In this document: piece by piece, positions 4,765 to 9,302 of the stretch
How positions within the stretch are numbered: position 1 is the first letter of the stretch
Layout: the number at the start of each line of letters is the position of its first letter
Assembly (NCBI GenBank): GCA_016939345.1
Contig: JAFGHG010000212.1
Span: 1-9,302 of the forward strand
Source of the DNA: Candidatus Omnitrophota bacterium
Lineage (GTDB): Bacteria > Omnitrophota > Gorgyraeia > Duberdicusellales > 4484-171
DNA: 9,302 nucleotides
Direction of reading: 5' to 3'
The notes under the pieces: model-generated
What the model was told of the DNA's origin: nothing
Databases searched by the model: none
The model's input: only the letters and a program-made list of their open reading frames with translations
Made by a program: the position numbers and the translations under genes

Positions 4765-6237
4765 TCATAATACCGGCAAAATTGATTCTCCCGTAATATA
4801 CTCGTCTATTGCCCTGGCTGCTCTGCGGCCTTCACTGATGGCATGAACAACTAAAGACTGCCCCCTGTGGGCGTCTCCGGCAGAAAAAACACCTTTTTGT
4901 GAAGTCATGTAATCAGGGCCGGTGCTTATGTTACCCCTTCCGTCAAGCTTTAATTTTAGATCATTTATCAAGCCCTTATGCTCGGGGTGAAGAAAGCCTA
5001 TTGCTAAAATCGCTACATCGCACTCAATCTCAAATTCAGAACCAGGTATCTCTCTCATCACCGGGCACTTCCTCTCTCTACTCTCTACTCTCTCCTCTCT
5101 ACTCTCTATGGCAAACTCAACCTGCACACATAAAAGTTTTTGCAGTTTACCCTGCAGACCAATGAATTTCTTTGTTAGGATTGCCCACTGCCGTTCTGCG
5201 CCCTCTTGGTGGGAACTTGAGGTCTTAAGCAATAAGGGGTATAAAGGCCAAGGGTAGTCATCTGAACGGCAATCAGCAGGTTTAGGCAATACTTCTATCT
5301 GAACCACACAACTTGCACCAAGACGGTTGGCTGTCCCAACGCAATCTGAACCGGTATCTCCTCCTCCGATGACTACTACCTTCTTACCTTTTACATCAAT
5401 AAATTCACTTGAATCTGAATCTTCGCCGCTGACCCTTCGGTTATTCTGAGTTAAAAAGTTCATGGCAAAATAGATGCCTTTAAGCCCCCTGCCTTCAATA
5501 GCAAGATCCCTGGGCTGGCGTGAACCAATAGCGATTATAACGGCATCATATTTGTTTATTAATTCGCTACCGGCAATATCACGGCCCACCTCAACCTGAC
5601 AATTAAATTGTATGCCTTCATTCTTTAGCAATTCTATGCGCCTATCGACTATTGTTTTTTCCAGTTTAAAATCAGGTATTCCATAGCGCAAAAGGCCTCC
5701 ACACTTTTTATCCTTTTCATAAACAATTACGTTATGGCCTGCCTTATTTAACTGAGCAGCTGCTGCTAAACCAGCCGGGCCTGAGCCGACGACAGCGATC
5801 TTTTTGCCGGTTCGACTCTTTGGCGGACGCGGTTTTATCAGGCCGTATTTATAAGCGTGTTCGATAATATTCAGTTCGTTCTCACAAATAGTCACAGCAT
5901 CATCATTGATACCTAAAACGCAGGAGTACTCGCAAGGCGCAGGACAGACCCTTCCGGTTATTTCAGGAAGATTATTTGTCTCATTGAGCAAAGTAAAAGC
6001 TTTCTCCCATTGCTCATCGATGACTGCATCGTTCCATTCAGGAATATAATTACCTAAAGGGCAAGCCCAGTGGCAAAAGGGTACTGCGCAGTCCATGCAT
6101 CGGCTGGCTTGATCCTGGGCAGATTCTTCACTGCGCAGTAATGCTACCTGCTTATAGTCTTTTACCCTCTCGCATACCGGTCGGTATTTTGATTTTTCAC
6201 GTTTGATCTTCAAAAATGCTTTTACATCTTTACTCAT
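4765..6237 (-). CDS. gltD: Glutamate synthase (NAD(P)H) small subunit
   Basis: 490 aa, close to the usual length. GltD takes electrons from NAD(P)H on FAD and passes them through Fe-S clusters to GltB for reductive synthesis of glutamate from glutamine and 2-oxoglutarate in the cytoplasm. The N-terminal domain has the Fe-S cysteines C47, C50, C55, C59 (CMDCAVPFCHWACP) and C98, C102, C106 (CPAPCEYSC). The FAD Rossmann motif GSGPAG is at 151-156, the NAD(P)H motif GGGDTGSDC at 291-299, then the family marker TSSSHQEG (339-346) and a FAD-binding FSAGDAHRGQSLVVHA (451-466). Odd feature: residues 377-388 (IESREERVESRE) are encoded by a heptanucleotide tandem repeat, an apparent loop insertion. The start could be TTG 6243 or ATG 6237; the ATG is preferred, with no Shine-Dalgarno sequence near either. 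It follows gltB by 94 bp in one transcript. Confidence 0.95.
   Translation of the reverse strand: MSKDVKAFLKIKREKSKYRPVCERVKDYKQVALLRSEESAQDQASRCMDCAVPFCHWACPLGNYIPEWNDAVIDEQWEKAFTLLNETNNLPEITGRVCPAPCEYSCVLGINDDAVTICENELNIIEHAYKYGLIKPRPPKSRTGKKIAVVGSGPAGLAAAAQLNKAGHNVIVYEKDKKCGGLLRYGIPDFKLEKTIVDRRIELLKNEGIQFNCQVEVGRDIAGSELINKYDAVIIAIGSRQPRDLAIEGRGLKGIYFAMNFLTQNNRRVSGEDSDSSEFIDVKGKKVVVIGGGDTGSDCVGTANRLGASCVVQIEVLPKPADCRSDDYPWPLYPLLLKTSSSHQEGAERQWAILTKKFIGLQGKLQKLLCVQVEFAIESREERVESRERKCPVMREIPGSEFEIECDVAILAIGFLHPEHKGLINDLKLKLDGRGNISTGPDYMTSQKGVFSAGDAHRGQSLVVHAISEGRRAARAIDEYITGESILPVL
5074..5108. repeat. Heptanucleotide tandem repeat inside gltD
   Basis: Five units of 7 bp on the plus strand: CTCTCTA, CTCTCTA, CTCTCTC, CTCTCTA, CTCTCTA, with a single mismatch. 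On the coding strand these are purine-only runs broken by T (AGAGAGT phase). A unit of 7 is not a multiple of 3, so gain or loss of one copy would shift the gltD frame; a change of three copies would preserve it. Confidence 0.95.
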
Positions 6238-6296
6238 ATTCAATTATGTTTTAGAAAAATATTTATTTTTGTTTGAGTCATAGAAAAATTGTTAAT

Positions 6297-6327
6297 CCCC
6301 AAACCCCAGCCCCTAAACCCTTACCCC
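6297..6327 (-). repeat. G-rich degenerate repeat between gltB and gltD, possible G-quadruplex
   Basis: On the coding (minus) strand five G-tracts of 4, 3, 4, 4 and 4 (6324-6327, 6318-6320, 6310-6313, 6304-6307, 6297-6300) are separated by loops TAA, TTTA, CT and TTT. The units are 6-8 nt and resemble degenerate heptamers of the GGGGTTT/GGGGTAA kind. The tract begins 4 nt after the gltB stop codon and ends 59 nt before the gltD ATG, so it lies in the intercistronic mRNA. The sequence is certain; folding is inferred. Confidence 0.8.
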
Positions 6328-6331
6328 TAAT

Positions 6332-9302
6332 TTATGCATCCGACATCTCCATTAAATCGAGCTTTTCTTCCTGGCTTTTCTGCTCAAGTAGCTTTTTGTA
6401 CTCTGTAGGAATTACCTTTATGAATCTTTTTATCTCATTGGAATAACTGTCAAGAATTTTCCTGGCAATACCGCTTTGAGTATATTCAAAATGGTTTTCC
6501 AGCAGTATTCGCACGGTTGTCCTGTCTTCCATATTTAATTCTTCTAATTGAACCATACCTAAATTACATTTTTGAACAAAATTTCTTTGATAATCATATA
6601 CATAAACTATGCCTCCGCTCATACCGGCCGCAAAATTCCTTCCGGTTAAACCGATTATCACCACCCTTCCGCCGGTCATGTATTCACAGCCATGATCACC
6701 CACGCCTTCCACAACAGCATTGAGCCCGGAATTACGAATGCAAAAACGCTCTCCGGCAATGCCTCTTATGTAGGCTTCCCCTTTTATAGCTCCGTAAAAG
6801 GCAGTATTACCGATAATAATGTTTTCCTCCGGCTTGTATGTGGCCTTTTGATCAGGATAGACTATTATTTTACCTCCGGAGAGGCCTTTACCTATATAAT
6901 CGTTAGCTAAGCCTTCTAATTCAAAAGTGATGCCGGTTGCCAACCAGGCTCCAAAACTTTGTCCGGCAACCCCGGAGAACTTAAAATACAGCCTATTTTC
7001 GCTTAGACCGCTTTCGCCATAATTTTTGACTACTTCTCCGCTTAACATAGCGCCTGTTGCCCTATTGGTATTATTAATGCTCAGCTGTTCTTTTAGATTT
7101 TTATCTTGTTCCAATGCCGGCATAGCCAGCCCTATTAACTTTTTATCCAGGATATTATCCAGGCCATGCTGCTGCCTTTGGCAATAGATTCCAACACCTT
7201 CAGATACTTTTGGTTTGAATAAAATTTTTCTAAAGTCAATTGCTTTCGCCTTCCAGGGAATTATAGCCTTATTAACTTCTAAAAGATCTGTCCTGCCTAT
7301 AAGCTCATCCATGGTAGCAATGCCCAGGCTGGCCATAATTTCTCGCAGTTCGCAAACAACGAAATTAAAGTAGTTGACGATATATTCAGGCTTACCTTTA
7401 AAACGCATCTGTAATATATCGTCCTGAGTGGCTACACCAACTGAACAATTATTAAGATGGCAATGTCTAAGCATAACGCAACCGCAGATAATCAAGGCTA
7501 TTGTGCAAAAACCAAATTCTTCTGCCCCGAGCATAGCTGCTATGGCAACATCCCTGCCAGTCCTTAGCTGGCCGTCTGTCTGCAGCCTAACCCTAGAACG
7601 AAGGTCATTCAAAACAAGGGTCTGATGGGTTTCAGATAAGCCAAGCTCCCAGGGAAGGCCGGCATGGTGTATTGAGCTTAAAGGGGAAGCTCCTGTTCCT
7701 CCGTCTCCGCCGGAAATTAAAATCATATCGGCATGACCTTTTGCTACACCTGCAGCAATAGTTCCTACCCCGATTTCTGAAACTAGTTTTACGCTTATTC
7801 TTGCTTGAGGATTTGTATTCTTTAGATCAAATATAAGCTCTGCCAGGTCTTCAATCGAATATATATCATGGTGCGGAGGGGGAGAGATCAAAGTAACTCC
7901 GGGAGTGGTATAGCGGGTCTTAGCAATAGCCACGCTGACTTTATGTCCAGGAAGCTGGCCGCCCTCGCCGGGCTTTGCGCCTTGAGCTATCTTTATTTGA
8001 AGTTCATCGGCATTTACCAGATAATTTGTTGTCACTCCAAAGCGGCCCGATGCAACTTGCTTTATAGCGCTTCGTTTTGAATCTCCGCCCGGAACTGGCT
8101 TAAACCTTTGGGGGTCTTCTCCTCCTTCGCCGGTATTGGATCTGCCGCCAATCCTATTCATGGCAATTGCCAGAGTCTCATGAGCGCTTTTTGAAATAGA
8201 ACCAAAACTCATGGCTCCGGTCGCAAATCGCTTGAATATCTCTTGCTTAGACTCGACTTTCTCAATCGGTATTGGTTTTGTTTCTTTGAACTTCAACAGG
8301 CTTCTTAAGGTGGTAGGATTATTAGACTGGTCATTTATTAAAGCAGCGAATTCTTTATAACGTAAGTAATCATTATTTCTTGTGGCATCCTGTATAGCCG
8401 AGATACTTTCCGGATTCCAGAGATGAAAGCGGCCGTCCTTTCTGTAAGTATGGGCTCCCCCGCTTTCCAAAATAGCTGAAGCTCCTTCTGTTTTAGGAAA
8501 AGCTGCATTATGTCTGACTATAGATTCCTCAGCTATTACATCCATGGTAGCACCGCCAATACGGGAAGCAGTATTCTTAAAGCACTTATCTACAACATCA
8601 TCGGCTAATCCCAGAGCTTCAAAAATTTGAGCGCCCCGGTAACTCTGCAAAGTAGATATGCCCATCTTAGAAAGCACTTTCAATATTCCTTTATCAATTG
8701 CTTTAATATAGTTTTTCTGTGCTGATTTAATGCCCAGGTCGATATCCCCATGACTTATAAGATACTCTATAGCCTCAAAGCTGAGATAAGGATTAATGCA
8801 TCCCACCCCAAAACCAAAAAGAACTGCAAAATGATGCACTTCCCTGGGTTCTGCACTTTCTAAAATAAGGGCTATTTGGGAACGGCAGTTTTTTTTCACC
8901 AAGTACTGGTGCACTGCCCCTACAGCGATCAAGGCAGGAATGGGAGCCATTTTTTTATTTACTCCCCTATCGCTTAAAATAATAAAAGAATTCCCCTGTT
9001 CTATTGCTTTCTCTGATTCTTCACATATGTTATCAAGGCATTCAAAAAAATCATCTTTGCTTGCGGCTTTAAAAAGAATGGAAATAGTTTTTGATTTAAA
9101 ACCTTCTCCTATATTTCTTATTTTTTCCAGTTCTTCGTTGGTAAGTATCGGCTGCTTAAGATAGACTTTGTGGCAATGGGCGGGAGTTTCATCTAAGAGG
9201 TTCTTACGCCCGCCCATATAACACTCTAGGCTCATTACCAGCTCTTCCCTGATAGGGTCAATTGCTGGATTTGTAACCTGAGCAAATAGCTGTTTAAAAT
9301 AA
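6332..9302 (-). CDS. gltB: Glutamate synthase large subunit, 3' part (N-terminal glutaminase domain outside window)
   Basis: The frame is open to the right edge, so 990 codons including the stop are visible. The ATG at 9235 is internal (EELVMSLECYMGGR), not a start. Numbering from the edge, the central domain fills about 1-350. The FMN/synthase domain holds MSFGSIS (364-370), GGEDPQRF (393-400), GAKPGEGGQLPGHK (441-454) and SGGDGGTGASP (530-540). Three cysteines at 608, 614 and 619 (Cx5Cx4C, before SVGVATQ) bind the [3Fe-4S] cluster. The C-terminal GXGXG beta-helix domain spans about 770-945, with SGVAGQSFGA and the GDHGCEYMTGGRVV and GMSGG repeats. The missing N-terminus (roughly 500 residues in the family) would carry the catalytic Cys that hydrolyses glutamine. 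Ammonia is then channelled to 2-oxoglutarate in the FMN domain. It is upstream of gltD, the standard order. Confidence 0.96.
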   Translation of the reverse strand, partial: YFKQLFAQVTNPAIDPIREELVMSLECYMGGRKNLLDETPAHCHKVYLKQPILTNEELEKIRNIGEGFKSKTISILFKAASKDDFFECLDNICEESEKAIEQGNSFIILSDRGVNKKMAPIPALIAVGAVHQYLVKKNCRSQIALILESAEPREVHHFAVLFGFGVGCINPYLSFEAIEYLISHGDIDLGIKSAQKNYIKAIDKGILKVLSKMGISTLQSYRGAQIFEALGLADDVVDKCFKNTASRIGGATMDVIAEESIVRHNAAFPKTEGASAILESGGAHTYRKDGRFHLWNPESISAIQDATRNNDYLRYKEFAALINDQSNNPTTLRSLLKFKETKPIPIEKVESKQEIFKRFATGAMSFGSISKSAHETLAIAMNRIGGRSNTGEGGEDPQRFKPVPGGDSKRSAIKQVASGRFGVTTNYLVNADELQIKIAQGAKPGEGGQLPGHKVSVAIAKTRYTTPGVTLISPPPHHDIYSIEDLAELIFDLKNTNPQARISVKLVSEIGVGTIAAGVAKGHADMILISGGDGGTGASPLSSIHHAGLPWELGLSETHQTLVLNDLRSRVRLQTDGQLRTGRDVAIAAMLGAEEFGFCTIALIICGCVMLRHCHLNNCSVGVATQDDILQMRFKGKPEYIVNYFNFVVCELREIMASLGIATMDELIGRTDLLEVNKAIIPWKAKAIDFRKILFKPKVSEGVGIYCQRQQHGLDNILDKKLIGLAMPALEQDKNLKEQLSINNTNRATGAMLSGEVVKNYGESGLSENRLYFKFSGVAGQSFGAWLATGITFELEGLANDYIGKGLSGGKIIVYPDQKATYKPEENIIIGNTAFYGAIKGEAYIRGIAGERFCIRNSGLNAVVEGVGDHGCEYMTGGRVVIIGLTGRNFAAGMSGGIVYVYDYQRNFVQKCNLGMVQLEELNMEDRTTVRILLENHFEYTQSGIARKILDSYSNEIKRFIKVIPTEYKKLLEQKSQEEKLDLMEMSDA

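Noticed and set aside
6332..9235. A shortened, free-standing GltB starting at the ATG 9235 and lacking the glutaminase domain.
   Set aside because: The frame continues upstream with standard GltB sequence (FAQVTNPAIDPIREELV) to the window edge, so the ATG is internal and the gene is simply cut by the window.

Overview
The window is a gene-dense, moderately AT-rich stretch of bacterial chromosome. It has conserved nitrogen-assimilation genes on the right and a cluster of poorly characterised, mostly exported proteins on the left. The mix of a DUF2007-like protein, a secreted alpha/alpha-toroid protein, a TPR/PsbP-like exported protein and small secreted orphans looks like an uncultured Gram-negative-type lineage such as Omnitrophota or a relative. 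That placement is a low-confidence impression. No transposase, integrase, phage gene, CRISPR array, tRNA or rRNA was seen.

Left block (1-3680, minus strand): five tightly packed co-directional genes read right to left. They encode a 61-aa ferredoxin, an exported TPR protein with a PsbP/DcrB-like C-terminus, a DUF2007-like protein, a secreted alpha/alpha-toroid protein, and the start of a small two-helix membrane protein that leaves the window at base 1. Gaps are 13, 10, 19 and 52 bp. One good sigma70-type promoter lies upstream of the ferredoxin, so this is very probably one operon. Only the first gene has a clear Shine-Dalgarno sequence.

Centre (3681-4758): a compact divergent regulatory region carries two back-to-back promoters, each with 17-bp spacing, and an inverted repeat over the rightward -35 box. 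Rightward come two small genes for secreted proteins: an about 134-aa helical protein and a 119-aa protein with a beta-rich N-terminal domain. Neither has a function I can name.

Right block (4765-9302, minus strand): gltB (3' two thirds, entering from the right edge) followed by gltD. These are the large and small subunits of bacterial NAD(P)H-dependent glutamate synthase (GOGAT), which makes glutamate from glutamine and 2-oxoglutarate. All expected Fe-S, FMN, FAD and NAD(P) motifs in the visible part are intact. The end of gltD is only 6 bp from the end of the convergent plus-strand gene.

The most unusual features are small-scale. A five-copy heptanucleotide repeat lies inside the gltD reading frame. 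A five-tract G-rich, G-quadruplex-type repeat sits in the gltB-gltD gap on the mRNA-sense strand. The ferredoxin has the second cluster-ligand cysteine replaced in both of its motifs (CxxSxxC and CxxDxxC). I did not find a recognisable defence or mobile system. The best candidate for something undescribed is the ferredoxin-led operon of exported proteins.
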